Assembly (NCBI GenBank): GCA_039707465.1
Contig: CM077649.1
Location: 15,972,501-16,036,500 of the forward strand
Source: Rhabdophis nuchalis
Taxonomy: Eukaryota; Chordata; Lepidosauria; Squamata; Natricidae
Reading direction: 5' to 3'
Length of the DNA: 64,000 nucleotides
Part shown: in pieces, positions 1 through 11,537 of the stretch
Numbering within the stretch: the first letter of the stretch is position 1
Layout: each line of letters starts with the position of its first letter
The notes under the pieces: model-generated
What the model was told of the DNA's origin: nothing
The model's input: only the letters and a program-made list of their open reading frames with translations
Database searches by the model: none
Position numbers and translations under genes: made by a program

Positions 1-1346
1 AAAAAATGAGTTTTTAATTTCAGACGGAAGGAGCGGAAGTCCGTGGTTGTTCTGATGTCAGGGGGAAGGTCGTTCCAGAGGGCTGGGCCCGCCACAGAGA
101 GAGCCCTTCCCCTGGGCGTCGCCCGCTGACAGAGTCTAGTGGACGGCACCCGGAGAAGTCCCTCTCTGTGGGAGCGAATCGGCCGTGAGGATGTATGAGG
201 CAGGATCCGATCCCGCAGATAGCTAGGTCCCGAGCCATGGAGCGCTTTAAAAATGATGACTAATACCTTGAAGCGCACCCGGAAGACGACAGGCAGCCAG
301 TGCAACTCGCACAGAAGTGGAGTTATGTGGGCAAATCTGGAGGTACCCAAGATTGCCCGCGCGGCTGCATTCTGAACCATCTGAAGTCTCCGGGTGCACC
401 TCAAGGGAAGCCCCATGTAGAGAGAGTTACAATAGTCCAGTCGGGATGTCACGAGAGCATGAGTGACTGTGCGAAGGGCGTCCCGATCCAATAGGGGGCG
501 CAACTGGCGAACCAGGCGAACCTGGTAAAACGCCCTCCTGGCCACGGCTGTCACTTGATCTTCCATGGACAGCCGGGCATCCAGGAGGACACCCAAGTTG
601 CGCGCCCCATCCACAGGGGCAAGATGTTCGCCCCCTATGGCCAGCGATGGAGTGAGCTGGTTGAATCGGGCAGCCGGAAACCACAGCCACTCGGTCTTGG
701 TCGGGTTGAGCCTGAGTCCGTTACTTCCCATCCAGATCCGCACGGCTTCCAGGCACTGGCACATCACTGCTACGGCATCGTTGGGGTGGTTTGGGGTAGA
801 AATGTACAGCTGTGTATCATCAGCGTACAGGTGGTACTCTACCCCAAAACCACGGATGATCTCACCCAGCGGCTTCATATATGTGTTGAACAGGAGAGGC
901 GAGAGGACCGATCCCTGAGGCACCCCACATGTGAGGGGTCTCGAGGTCGACCTCTGCTCTCCTGCCAACACAAATTGCGATCGGCCAGAGAGGTAGGAGG
1001 AGAACCACCGTAAAACGGTGCCTCCCACCCCCAACCCCCCAGCCGATGCAATAGGATACCATGGTCGATGGTATCAAAAGCCGCCGAGAGGTCTAATAGG
1101 ACCAGGATGGAGGAACAACCCCCATCTCTGGCCCTCCAGAGATCATCAACCAACGCGACCAATGCCGTCTCAGTGCTATGCCCGGGCCGGAAGCCGGACT
1201 GGCGCGGGTCTAGATAATCAACTTCCTCCAGGTGACGGGGAAACTGTTGTGCCACCACACTCTCAACAACCTTCGCCAAAAAGGGAAGGTTGGAGACTGG
1301 ACAATAGTTGTTTAATAAAGCTGGGTCCAAAGAGGGCTTCTTAAGG
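1..1346 (-). mobile_element. L2-clade LINE, 5'-truncated, reverse transcriptase to C-terminus, cut by left window edge
   Basis: Read on the minus strand from 1346 this encodes the palm of a non-LTR reverse transcriptase ([13 protein letters not shown], then YADD at 827-816) and the C-terminal block with LHWLPV and GPALWNDLPPD motifs, typical of the L2/CR1 group; the AAFDTIDH form fits L2. The frame is broken (the frames covering 875-1330 and 427-690 differ), so it is a dead copy. The 5' end is truncated near 1346, inside the RT domain. The 3' UTR and tail lie outside the window. It is close in sequence to the copies at 7857-8530 and 8955-9988. Confidence 0.9.
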
Positions 1347-1850
1347 AGGGGTTATTATGTATTACTTTAGGTAATCATTGCCAGTAGAACAGCCAAAGCT
1401 GTAATATCTTCAGGGTGTAAATTGAGAACATAAGAAGGACTAATTATTTTTGATCAGACTCCTATCTGGTCAAAATTCAGTGCTCACTGGGGAAAACAAC
1501 ATCCCTTAGCCAATGATATTGGATGTAATTCACAGTAAGGCTGGGTAAGGCTTCTTTGTAAGAGATGCAATATATGGGTCAATATATGACCCCTTTCTTC
1601 AAATTATTTAAACAGTCACATCCTTTTGCAGCCCTTCTTGACTGCTTCAGCAACTATTTTTTTGACAGTTTCTACACTTTTTCTGAAGAATTTGTCCACG
1701 ACTAACATAAAGCCTTCATAATTAATAGCCACTGCTTACCTTCTATTCCATTGATAATTGATATAATTATATTTAACCAATAAAAAATTAAATCATTAAA
1801 TGTTATTTTAGTTCATTTTCAACTGCAAATTGGTTTCTTTTCTGTAAGAT
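1347..1850. other. AT-rich unique stretch
   Basis: No repeat family, long reading frame or RNA gene recognised here. Confidence 0.5.
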
Positions 1851-2304
1851 CTTTAGTTTAATTTAGTTTAGTTTATTAAATTTGTATACTGCCCTTCTCC
1901 TTTGCGGGACTCAGGGCAGTGAACAGGCATCAATAAAACAACAAAGAACATCAATATATAAAAATACTTTAAAATGGCATTAAACTGGGGGCCTGTTCTA
2001 AAATCCAAATAAAACTCCTAAATAAAATCAATTAAAATCAACTACACCAGGCCGGCCGCACGGAATAAATGCGTTTTCAAGGCCCGACGGAAGAGGCGTA
2101 GGTCAGTGGTCATACATAGGTCGGAGGGTAGATCGTTCCAGAGGGCAGGGGCTGCCACAGAGAAGGCTCTCCCCCTGGGGGTCGCCAGCGACATTGTTTG
2201 GCCGACGGCACCCTGAGGAGGCCCTCTCTGTGGGAGCGAACTGGTCGGTGGGAGGTATTTGGTAGCAGGAGGCGGTCTTGCAAGTAGCCAGGTCCCTTGC
2301 CATT
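1851..2304 (-). mobile_element. L2 LINE 3' end
   Basis: Minus-strand L2 tail: the RC of a 'gaagggcagtatacaaattt' type 3' end, then 3' UTR, then the C-terminal ORF2 block (about 66 aa still open at 2103-2303). Truncated at the codons for GP(S/G)Y, a point where several other copies here also stop. Confidence 0.85.
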
Positions 2305-2808
2305 TAATGAGACTTTACCCTATTTTATATGTGAATGTTATCTTTGTCAGCATAGAATCACCTACCTTAGTAGATCTCTCCCTGTCTAAATAAACTACTT
2401 TATAAGAATGCATCAGTTATTACATTTAATAACTAAAAAGGATGTACTCACAATTGGTTGCCAAATAAAAGCTTTCTGTACAGGAATCCTCATTATTTGG
2501 AGAGCAAAATAAATCACAGTGCAAAGAGGTAACATAGTTTGGATTAAAAAGGAGCATCTGAAAGTCAAAATCAGACTGTAGAATTTTGCAGCATGGGTAG
2601 AAGGATTGACAGGGCTGCCAAGCAAGAAGAAGTCACAGTGGTCTCCGTAGGTGCTTACCAATTTCATCAGAAGACCAGGAGTGGTATTAACACCGCATGT
2701 GTTGCCACTTTTGACCATGTGTGTGGTATTTGCAAGCATGTAGAAAAGGAGCAGGGCTTGCATTATAATAGCAGTCCACTTCTAATAGCAGTCCAACCCT
2801 CCTTGTTC
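2305..2808. other. Unique stretch, nothing recognised
   Basis: Short overlapping frames at 2413-2814 on both strands look like chance; no motif seen. Confidence 0.4.
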
Positions 2809-2816
2809 CACTAAAC

Positions 2817-2922
2817 TAGGGGTTCCCAAACTTGGCAACTTTAAGACTTGTGGACTTCAACTCCCAGAATTCTGAGAGTTGAAGTTCACAAGTCTTAAAG
2901 TTGCCAAGTTTTGGAACCCCTG
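2817..2922. mobile_element. Fold-back hAT-type MITE, 106 bp
   Basis: Almost fully palindromic: GGGGTTCCCAAACTTGGCAA at the left and its complement at the right around an ACTCCCAGAATTCT core. Flanked by the 8-bp target duplication CACTAAAC (2809-2816 and 2923-2930), as expected for the hAT superfamily. Confidence 0.9.
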
Positions 2923-3338
2923 CACTAAACCTTCCCTCTGGATGCCAGATGATATTTTTTAAGGATCAGTTTTCATAGAAGGATGGAGCTCAAGGATCTC
3001 TAGAAGAGCTTTTAACATGCATTTAAAAAAAAAAACATATGCTTTTATTAATATAATACATGCCTTTTTGAATGACATTATGGTCCAGAATTCTGAAAGA
3101 CTTTTCATCACAAAATCCCAAGTCTCTTTTTATAAATGTAACTTAGGGACTCAACATATTTACATACCCCAAGAACTATTACGCATTTCCTGCAAGGTCA
3201 GAAGTTAACAGTTTGAAACCCAACTAGTTAATTATCATAAGGAAGGACAGGTGGAAATTGCTCTCCTACCCTAAAAAGGAAACTTCACCTCCTGCACATC
3301 AGGAGGAAAAGGTGTTAGAATTTGCATGTTGGTTACGC

Positions 3339-3547
3339 CAGAGGTGGGTTGCGACCGGTTTGCACGGGTTTCAATGATCCAGTAGTGGAAATTGGGACTG
3401 GGTCGCTGAACCGGTAGGGATGGCAGGTTGGCCACGCCCCTGAACTGGTTTCCTGATCGCCCATGCCATCGCCAGCATGTTTTTTAGTCATTTTATAAAG
3501 CCTGGGCAAAGCAAACTGGCAGTAATGCTGGCGGCAACCCACCACTG
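3339..3547. mobile_element. hAT-type MITE with CAGNGGTGGGTTGC termini
   Basis: Terminal inverted repeats CAGAGGTGGGTTGC / GGCAACCCACCACTG. Flanked by GGTTACGC and GGTTACAC, an 8-bp duplication with one mismatch. Related to the elements at 10107-10470 and 40065-40206. Confidence 0.8.
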
Positions 3548-3555
3548 GGTTACAC

Positions 3556-5944
3556 TATAAATAGATCTTGCATTTGTTATGTAACAGTCACTAAATTTTT
3601 CTCCTGTCAGTTTTATTATTTACAGTAAATCTGCTCATCAAAGATTTGCATCCTGGGATGTATGCTGGAGCCTCCTTCCAGTTCTAATGTTTGCCAAGAA
3701 AAGGCTGACAATACCTTTAAATATAGCATCACAAACGACTCCATTCTTGCTGAGATCAGTGCTTCTCCCCAAGGTCTTTTGCTGCCATTTGGCTCACCAG
3801 TTGATTGCAGCAAGTGCAAAGAAAGCGTCAGCATTAATACATTCTAGGACTTTAAATGCTTAAGATACTTTAGAGGGGCATCATCCCATCCTCTGTTCCC
3901 TTGAACTTATGGAGAAATTTAATGATTATTTTTAGCTCCATTCTATTTTTTCCATTAAAGCCACAAGGTAATATGTTGAAGGTGGAGTCCTTGTTGCTCT
4001 CTCAGCTTGGTTATTTTCTTGCAGTTATTTTCTTCAATACCTGACCAGGTAACATAATCAGTGCTAGCATTTATAGCCTGCAAGAAAACCAGACTCAGAG
4101 CAGCAAGGACCCTGAGCTTCAAATGCTCTCTGCTATTGGTATTTTGAAGGTGTTGGGCAGGAGTATAAATTTGTTCCCATGTCAAAACATATATTTTGGA
4201 CCAAAAAAGATAAATCACTGATTTTTGAAGTCAGAGTTAATTAGGGATATTATCACTTTAGGTCAGCTTATTATCTTCCAAAGTTTAAAACTATTTCAAT
4301 AATTGAAAGAAGAATGGGGTTGGCCTAAAAGTGTAAAATGTTTACCCCTTGGCAAACTTTTAGCCCAAATTTGGCCCTTAACAGCATCTAAAGCTCCCAA
4401 ATTGTTATATATTGGAAAATGCACTAGTTACAAAGTCTACAGTATTTTTATAAACTAATGTATTACTATGGTGAATATTAGATATTTGCAAAAAAAAAAA
4501 TTGGGCATAAGTTACCATGCCATATTAAGAAATCAATGGCTAAGCAATTAATATTAAATATGGTTGTTAGAATCTTAGCTCAGCAAAAGATTATTGTTCC
4601 TGTTCTAAAATAGAAGTTTAAAATGGATGATGGGACATATAGTTATATTTTGTCCTATTATTGCTGTGCTTTGATTTGATAGCCATAAATTTCTCAGCAT
4701 GCTGTAATAACAATCTGTATAGTTTAAAGATATGAATGTATTTTTAATGAATATAGTAAAAAATTGAAATTTACTATATGAAGACTTATGGATGTATCAA
4801 GCATGGAAGATAGAAAACATTATTCTTTCACTGCCTGCTAACATTTACTGTGAGGCAAGAGAAATTGAGAGAAGGGAATGCGTCGATAACATGTTCTTTA
4901 ATAACTTTAATTATCTCTTTTGGTTGCTATTATGCTAGTGTCAGAAGAAAGGATTCCCCTTGGGAGAGGACATTTTATGGTGATACAGTTTTCTTCCAGA
5001 TAAATAATTGATTGGTATTTTAGTTATGAGGACGGTGATATCTCTTTCAATAATATAAAATAAAAGTACTTTATTTTAACAAGAAAAGAAGTAAAAGTAT
5101 ATGGAGAAAATTAGGATAAGAATATCAAGAGAAAAACCAAGACTCACCAGGAGAAAAACCAACAATCACCAAGTGATGCTTCCTAAAAGTAATTTTTCAA
5201 AAGCAGAAAAAAATGAAGAAGCGGAACAAAAGTGCATTTATCATGTTTTTCTTAGAAAAATTAGCTGAACTCTGTCTTTTAGTAGTAATTTATCAAATAA
5301 AAAATATAAAATGCAAAATTTGCAATAATCTCTGTATTTCAGTCAACTGCAGGTTCATAAAACAGGTGAATTTGTGGGATTCAATCACTCTTCAGGGTGA
5401 AGGATTGGCTGCTCAGTGAAACATGAGAATCTTTATAATTGGCTTTATATCTTTGTAAAATATAGCTGATGTGAAAGTTTATATAATGTGCTCTTTATGT
5501 ATGGCATTTGCAATTCATAGCACATTTGTTAATCAAGCTAATAATTAATATTTCATAACTGGAAATACTTCTTGAAATCCACTATATGTATTAATAAACT
5601 CTTATTAATTTTGTTAATGTGCTCATTAGACAACGGGGGTTATAAAAATTGATTTTATATCCAAAAGATGCTTCCATATCTACAAAACGTACAGAAAAGA
5701 AAAATCTGTTTTCCTTTTCTCTTTTTTATACAGTTATGAGTTCTTGGTAGTTTGAATATTATTCGAAGAAATGGGATGGTGCAATAGGGATTAGGTAACT
5801 ATAAACAAGCAGGTGCAAAAGTTATCCTCAGGGGAAGACAAAGAGTATTGCACAGGTTTAGATTTATGACGTAAAAGATGCATGAGTCAGAAAAAAACCC
5901 TTGCGGAATGGCTGGGAATGGTGTTGCTCAAGCACTTTATGTAA
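3556..5944. other. AT-rich unique stretch
   Basis: About 2.4 kb with no recognised repeat. Small frames at 3616-3847 and 3955-4218 show no family motif. Confidence 0.5.
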
Positions 5945-5947
5945 ATA

Positions 5948-7014
5948 TAGGTAATCCTTGACTTACAACCATTTGCTTAGCAACTGTTCATAGTTACAGT
6001 GGTGCTGAAAAAAGTGATTTAAGATTGTTCTTCGCACTTATGACCATTGCAGAATCCCTGCGGTCGTGTGCTCAAAATTCAGGCTAATGGCCATCGGCAT
6101 GTATTTACTGCAATGCTCTCTACATGGGGCTCCCCTTGAGGTGCACTCGAAAGTTGCAGTTGGTCCAGAATGCGGCCACGTGGGTAATTATGGGTGCCTC
6201 AAGACAATCCCACATAACACCTCTCCTGCACGAGCTGCACTGGCTACCTGTGGCCTTTCGGGTGCGCTTCAAGGTGCTGACGACCATCTTCAAAGCGTTC
6301 CATGGCTCGGGGCCTAGCTATATTCGTGACCGCCTCCTGCCCCATACATCCCTTCGACCAATCCGCTCCCACAGAGAGGGCCTTCTCAGGGTACTGTCGG
6401 CCGGGCAATGCCGGTTGGCGGTGCCCAGGGGAAGAGCCTTCTCTGTGGTGGGCCCTGCCCTCTGGAACGACCTACCCCCCGATCTACGCACTATCGTGGA
6501 CCTCCGCCTTTTCCGCCAACGTCTTAAAACCCATTTATTTCAACAAGCCGGCCTGGCATAACCCCCGGTGTAACTTTTATAGGGAAAATCTTATAGGGAT
6601 AATTTAAAATTTTAGAGTCTTATTAATTTTAGCACAGGGAATATTTAATTAGTTTTTAACAATTTTGTATTTTTGTATTTTTGTATGGTTTTTAATGATG
6701 CCTGTGCGCTGCCCTGGGTCCTTTTTAGGAGAAGGGCGGGGTATAAATTTAATAAAATAAAATAAATAAATAAATAAAATTTATGATAGTTGCGAGTGTC
6801 CTGGGGTCAAATGATTGCCATTTGTGACCTCTTCAACTGGCTTCTAACATACAAAGTTAGTATAGGAAACTGGATTCATTTAACAACTATGAATGTTTGT
6901 TTAACAACTGTGGCAAAATAGGTCATAAAATGGGGCGCAACTCACCGAATGACTGCTTCACTTAGCAACAGAAGTTCTGATCCTAATTGTGGTTGTTAAG
7001 TTGAGGACTTCCTG
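5948..7014. mobile_element. TA-target MITE (Tc1/mariner-pogo type), interrupted by an L2
   Basis: Left end 'taggtaatccttgacttaca' and right end 'gttgaggacttcctg' are imperfect inverted repeats flanked by TA. The body aligns with the intact 378-bp copy at 10766-11143. An L2 3' end (about 6107-6780) sits in the middle, so the MITE is older than that L2. The superfamily call is from the TA duplication and end sequence only. Confidence 0.75.
6107..6780 (+). mobile_element. L2 LINE 3' end, 5'-truncated, nested in a TA MITE
   Basis: Starts at the 'ctctctacatggggct' codons of ORF2 and encodes an uninterrupted 145-aa C-terminal block (6124-6561) with LHWLPV and GPALWNDLPPD. It is followed by a 3' UTR ending 'gggtcctttttaggagaag' and an (AAAT)n tail. 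Its start coincides with that of two other copies (7857 and 33684). Confidence 0.9.
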
Positions 7015-7673
7015 TATAGTTTTAATAGATTGCAGTAATGGGATATACGGTTGATACAATTAAAGAAAGACGTGTAGATCTTTGATACCTGACGCATGGA
7101 GGTAGATTAGAGTAAATTAAATCAGATTTAAACCCAAGTGACTTGGTGTCAAGAGTTTTTCAAGCAATTCCATTTTGCATAAAATTGTTTCAGGAACAAA
7201 TATAATGTACCAAATGTGTAAAGTAAGTTTTAGATTTCTTCCAGAGATTCATTAACTCTTGCTTAGTGTTGGCAACCTGTGTTATGCAAACCCCGAAACA
7301 AGTACAACTCTCTTTGGTTTTAAAACTAGAGAGTAGAAAAGACTCAGTATATATTTATATTTTATATTTATTCGATTTATATCCCGCCCTTCTCCAAACG
7401 GACCCAGTACATCAAGAGGGGGAGGGAATCAATAGATGAAAGAAATTGGGGAATAGAAAATTTCACTGCTAAATAAATAGGGCACAAAATAGCTTATCTG
7501 GCTACAAACATGTAAGTCAGTTGATATGGTTAGCAGATGGCATTGCATTGAAACAAAAAAAATATATGTTGAACTGTAGGTCAGTAATAAATGAGAGTTT
7601 GTAATACATAACTCTATGCTTCTAAAGCAGCCAGATAAACTGGCAATTGACTAGGGTCACAAAGTTAGACTTA
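7015..7673. other. Mostly unique DNA with a short L2 tail at 7355-7412
   Basis: Only the L2 3' terminal piece on the minus strand (RC of a 'gaagggcgggatataaat' type end) is recognised; the rest shows nothing. Confidence 0.5.
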
Positions 7674-7856
7674 TTATACAATTATACAATAGCAGAGTTG
7701 GAAAGGGACCTTGGAGGTCACCTAGTCCAACTCCCTGCCTAGGCAGGAAACCCTATACCATTTCAGACAAATGGCTATCCAACATCTTGAAGACTTGCAG
7801 TGTTGGGGCATTCACCACTTCTGGAGGCAAGCTGTTCCACTGATTAATTGCCGCTC
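7674..7856 (-). mobile_element. CR1 LINE, 3' part (split by an L2 insertion)
   Basis: On the minus strand the frame RAAINQWNSLPPEVVNAPTL is the conserved CR1 ORF2 C-terminus. The 3' end runs into repeats of an ATTGTATA-like 8-mer (7674-7695), in line with the short-octamer tails of CR1. The rest of the element continues at 8531-8954. Confidence 0.85.
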
Positions 7857-8530
7857 TCCCGACTGGACTATTGTAACTCTCTCTACATGGGGCTCCCCTT
7901 GAGGTGCACCCGGAGGCTTCAGTTAGTTCAGAATGCGGCCGCACGAGCAATTATGGGCACCTCTAGGTTTGCCCACGTAACACCGCTCTTGCGCGAGCTG
8001 CACTGGCTACCTGTCGTCTTCCGGGTGCGCTTCAAGGTGTTAGTTATCATCTTCAAAGCGCTCCATGGCTCGGGACCTAGCTATCTGCGAGATCGGATCC
8101 TGCCCCACACATCCTCACGACCGATTCGCTCCCACAGAGAGGGGCTTCTCCGGGTGCCGTCCACTAGACTTTGTCAGCGGGCGACGCCCAGGGGAAGGGC
8201 GCTCTCTGTGGCGGGCCCGGCCCTCTGGAACGACCTTCCCTCTGATATTAGAACGACCACCGACCTCCGCTCCTTCCGTGTAAAATTGAAGACCCATCTC
8301 TTTCGACTGGCCGGCCTTGAATAGTTCTCTCTGTCTTTTAATTATAAATTTTAAATGGGTTTTTAATTTATGTTTTTAGCACGGGTAGATTTATTTAATT
8401 CGATTTTAAGAAATATTTGTATTATTGTATATTGTTTTTAATTATGCCTGTGCACCGCCCCGGGTCCCTGTGGGGAGAGGGTGCGGTTAATAAATCCCAA
8501 TTTATTATTATTATTATTATTATTATTATA
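7857..8530 (+). mobile_element. L2 LINE 3' end inserted into CR1
   Basis: Encodes a 158-aa open frame (7848-8324) covering the ORF2 C-terminus, with a 3' UTR ending 'gtggggagagggtgcggtta' and a (TTA)n tail. Its protein differs from that of the minus-strand copy at 8955-9988 at about two positions over the shared part, so both are recent and from one subfamily (signature TRLCQRATPRGRALSV). Confidence 0.92.
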
Positions 8531-8954
8531 ATGGTCAGGAAATTTCTCCTCAGTTCTAAGTTGCTTCTCTCCTTGATTAGTTTCCACCCATTGCTTCTTG
8601 TTCTGCCCTCAGGTGCTTTGGAGAATAGCTTGACTCCCTCTTCTTTGTGGCAAACCCTGAGATATTGGAACACTGCTATCATGTCTCCCCTAATCCTTCT
8701 TTTCATTAAACTAGACCTACCCAGTTCCTGCAACCGTTCTTCATATGTTTTAGTCTCCAGTCCCCTAATCATCTTTGTTGCTCTTCTCTGCACTCTTTCT
8801 AGAGTCTCCACATCTTTTCTACGTCGTGGTGACCAAAACTGAATGCAGTATTCCAAATGTGGCCTTACCAAGGCATTATAAAGTGGTATTAACATTTCAC
8901 GTGATCTTGATTCTATCCCTCTGTTTATGCAGCCTAGAATTATGATTCCTTTTG
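8531..8954 (-). mobile_element. CR1 LINE, central ORF2 part
   Basis: Minus-strand frame 8895-8530 contains ALVRPHLEYCIQFWSPRRRK, RVQRRATKMIRGL and YEERLQELG, hallmark CR1 ORF2 C-terminal motifs. It joins logically to 7674-7856 once the L2 at 7857-8530 is removed. Cut on the right by another L2. Confidence 0.92.
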
Positions 8955-9988
8955 CTTCACAGTTGATTCAAATTCAAATTCAAATTAAGATTTATTAACC
9001 GCACCCTCTCCCCACAGGGACCCGGGGCGGTGCACAGGCATAATTAAAAACAATATACAAAATACAAACATTACTTAAAATAAAATTAAATAAATCTACC
9101 TATGCTAAAAATATATAATTAAAACCCATTAAAATTTGTAATTAAAAGACAGAGAGAACTATTCAAGGCCGGCCAGTCGAAAGAGATGGGTCTTCAATTT
9201 TACCCGGAAGGAGCGGAGGTCGGTGGTCGTTCTAATATCAGGGGGAAGGTCGTTCCAGAGGGCCGGGCCCGCCACAGAGAGCGCCCTTCCCCTGGGCGTC
9301 GCCCGCTGACAAAGTCTAGTGGACGGCACCCGGAGAAGCCCCTCTCTGTGGGAGCGAATCGGTCGTGAGGATGTGTGGGGCAGGATCCGATCTCGCAGAT
9401 AGCTAGGTCCCGAGCCATGGAGCGCTTTGAAGATGATAACTAACACCTTGAAGCGCACCCGGAAGACGACAGGTAGCCAGTGCAGCTCGCGCAGGAGCGG
9501 TGTTACATGGGCAAACCTGGAGGTGCCCATAATTGCTCGCGCGGCCGCATTCTGAACTAACTGAAGCCTCCGGGTGCACCTCAAGGGGAGCCCCAAGTAG
9601 AGAGAGTTGCAATAGTCCAGTCGGGATGTCACGAGGGCATGGGTGACTGTGCGAAGGGCGTCCCGATCCAATAGGGGGCGCAATTGGCGAACCAGGCGAA
9701 CCTGGTAAAACGCCCTCCTGGCCACGGCTGTCACTTGCTCTTCCATAGACAGCCGGGTATCCAGGAGGACACCCAAATTGCGCGCCCCATCCACAGGGGC
9801 AAGATGTTCGCCCCCTATGGCCAGCGTTGGAGAAAGCTGGTTGAATCGGGCAGCCGGAAACCACAGCCACTCGGTCTTGGTCGGGTTGAGCCTAAGTCCG
9901 TTACTTCCCATCCAGATCCGCACGGCTTCCAGGCACTGGCACATCACCGCTACGGCATCGTTGGGGTGGTCTGGGGTAGATATGTAGA
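8955..9988 (-). mobile_element. L2 LINE, 5'-truncated, inverted relative to the 7.86-kb copy
   Basis: Tail repeats of 'aattcaa' (8955-8985), a 3' UTR, then ORF2 C-terminus. Truncated at 9988 just downstream of the YADD codons (STPDHPNDAV region). Contains the longest undamaged L2 frame in the window (9159-9947). Confidence 0.92.
9159..9947 (-). CDS. L2 ORF2 C-terminal fragment, 262 codons open
   Basis: Partial reverse transcriptase reading frame from a LINE, not a host gene. It covers the region after the catalytic YADD box: QCLEAVRIWMGSNGLRLNP (the thumb-side motif with the KTEWLW segment), then RLDYCNSLYLGLPLRCTRRL, LHWLPVVFRVRFKVL and GPALWNDLPPDIR, ending LAGLE-stop. The endonuclease and most RT motifs are missing because the copy is 5'-truncated, so the product could not be a working polymerase. 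The first ATG is simply an internal methionine and no promoter is implied. The lack of any stop over 262 codons suggests a recent insertion. Confidence 0.75.
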   Translation of the reverse strand: MMCQCLEAVRIWMGSNGLRLNPTKTEWLWFPAARFNQLSPTLAIGGEHLAPVDGARNLGVLLDTRLSMEEQVTAVARRAFYQVRLVRQLRPLLDRDALRTVTHALVTSRLDYCNSLYLGLPLRCTRRLQLVQNAAARAIMGTSRFAHVTPLLRELHWLPVVFRVRFKVLVIIFKALHGSGPSYLRDRILPHTSSRPIRSHREGLLRVPSTRLCQRATPRGRALSVAGPALWNDLPPDIRTTTDLRSFRVKLKTHLFRLAGLE

Positions 9989-10106
9989 TTAATAACAGAA
10001 AAGAATAACAGAAGGAAGTTGGAGGTAGTCTTCACTTTGTTTACCAAGATTGCAACCAGGGAATATTTAAAGGCAGGTTTCTCGTTTGTTTAGTGCCAGT
10101 ATACTA

Positions 10107-10470
10107 CAGTGGTGGATTTCTGTAGGCTCGCACCTACTCGCGAGAGCCGGTTGGTGAAATTATAGAACCGGTGAGAGGGGGTTCCACCGGCATACCTGGA
10201 AGTAAATCTGGCCCGCCGCTGCCAGTGACCCAACGGGAAGAAAATGAAAGTAAAGGAAGGAAGAAAGGAAAGAAAGAAAGAAAGAAAGAATGAATTTATC
10301 ATCACAATTGAGTCCAAAATTTTGGTTGCTAAGCAAGAGCGTTGTTAAATGAGTTTCACCACATTTTAAAAGGTGGCCACTCCCACCCTGTCACATGACT
10401 GCCAAGCCACACCCACAAAATAGGCCACACCTACAGAGTAGGTCCTAAAAAAAATTGAAATCCACCACTG
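10107..10470. mobile_element. hAT-type MITE with CAGTGGTGGATTT termini
   Basis: Perfect 13-bp terminal inverted repeats CAGTGGTGGATTT / AAATCCACCACTG and an 8-bp duplication GTATACTA (10099-10106 and 10471-10478). An internal (GAAA)n/(AAGG)n tract lies at 10249-10289. Confidence 0.92.
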
Positions 10471-10489
10471 GTATACTACCTGGGGAATT

Positions 10490-10537
10490 CTGGGAGTTGG
10501 TCCACACATCTTAAACTTGCCAAGATTGGAAAATGCT
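10490..10537. mobile_element. Half of a fold-back hAT element
   Basis: Only the right-arm sequence (GGAATTCTGGGAGTTG onward to a degenerate CCAAGATTGGAAA) is present, immediately beside the hAT MITE ending at 10470. Confidence 0.6.
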
Positions 10538-10765
10538 GATTTTTGTGCTTCAAGAGACTGGCTGTTGAGATTGCTTTTTATGTAAGCCTGGATTGTGTTT
10601 TTGCAAGACCATCTAATGTTATACTGTACGTCATCGGCCCTTTTTGCTGACTGAAACAGAATTGGAGCACTATAGTTGCAGAAGCAAAGAACAGGTTTTC
10701 TTCTTAGTGAAGCTTTCTTTCCTATGAGTGAATAGTTACATTCACAGTTTGGGATCAGAACTGTA

Positions 10766-11143
10766 CAGGTAGTCCTTGACTTACAACAGTTGATTTAGTG
10801 ACCGTTCAAAATTACAACGGCATTGAAAAAAGTGACATGATCATTTTTCAGACTTGCGCAGCTGTACCATTCCCATGATCATGTGATCAAAATTCGATGC
10901 TTAGCAACTGACTGATATTTATGACAGTTGCAGTAATCCTGAGGCCTCACGTGATCACATTTTGCAACCTTTTGACAAGCAAGATTCACTTACACACTAT
11001 ATTACTAACTTAACAACTGCAGTGATTCAATTAATAACTAGGGCAAGAAGGGTTGTAAAATGGGGAAAAACTCACTTAACAAATGTTTTATTGAGCAATA
11101 GAAATTTTGGCCTCAACTGTGGTCATAGGTTGAGGACTACCTG
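10766..11143. mobile_element. TA-target MITE, complete 378 bp
   Basis: Ends CAGGTAGTCCTTGACTTA and GTTGAGGACTACCTG form inverted repeats flanked by TA (10764-10765, 11144-11145). Serves as the intact reference for 5948-7014. Confidence 0.85.
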
Positions 11144-11182
11144 TATTTGATTCTGATTATTTGGACTTCATGCAAAATCTTG

Positions 11183-11529
11183 CCTCCCCAACCTTTTTGG
11201 CACCAGGGACCAGTTTCATGTTAAAAAAATTCCGCGGACCGGTGGCCATGGCTCGGCCAGCGTAGAGGGGGAGCGGGGGGGGGGGGGGGGGAACAGGCAG
11301 CGCATGCGTGGGCGGGGTTTGTGTGACTCGGCTCCCTCGCCTCTCTTGGGCCCCAAATGCCGCGAGTGGCCACGCCTGTGCTCTCCCGCCCCGGCACCAT
11401 TCTGCCCAGGGAGCTGCTCCCTCCTCCTCCTCTCCGGCCCTTTCTAAGAGTTGCGCCGCTCACTGCGGCCCGGTTCCTATCAAGCCACAGACCAGCACCG
11501 GTCCGCGGCCCGGGGGTTGGGGACCCCTG
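11183..11529. mobile_element. GC-rich hAT element (CCCCAACCTTTTTGGCACC family)
   Basis: Left end 'cctccccaacctttttggca' and right end 'ggggttggggacccctg', with the internal CAGGGACCRGTTTCAT and CGGACCGGT motifs shared with 46595-47087 and 53315-53622. Strongly GC- and CpG-rich inside, with a G run at about 11274-11291. A target duplication is not clear for this copy. Confidence 0.8.
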
Positions 11530-11537
11530 CTTTAGAT

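Noticed and set aside
555..1344. Plus-strand frames of 108-152 codons
   Set aside because: Antisense shadows of the minus-strand L2 reverse transcriptase.
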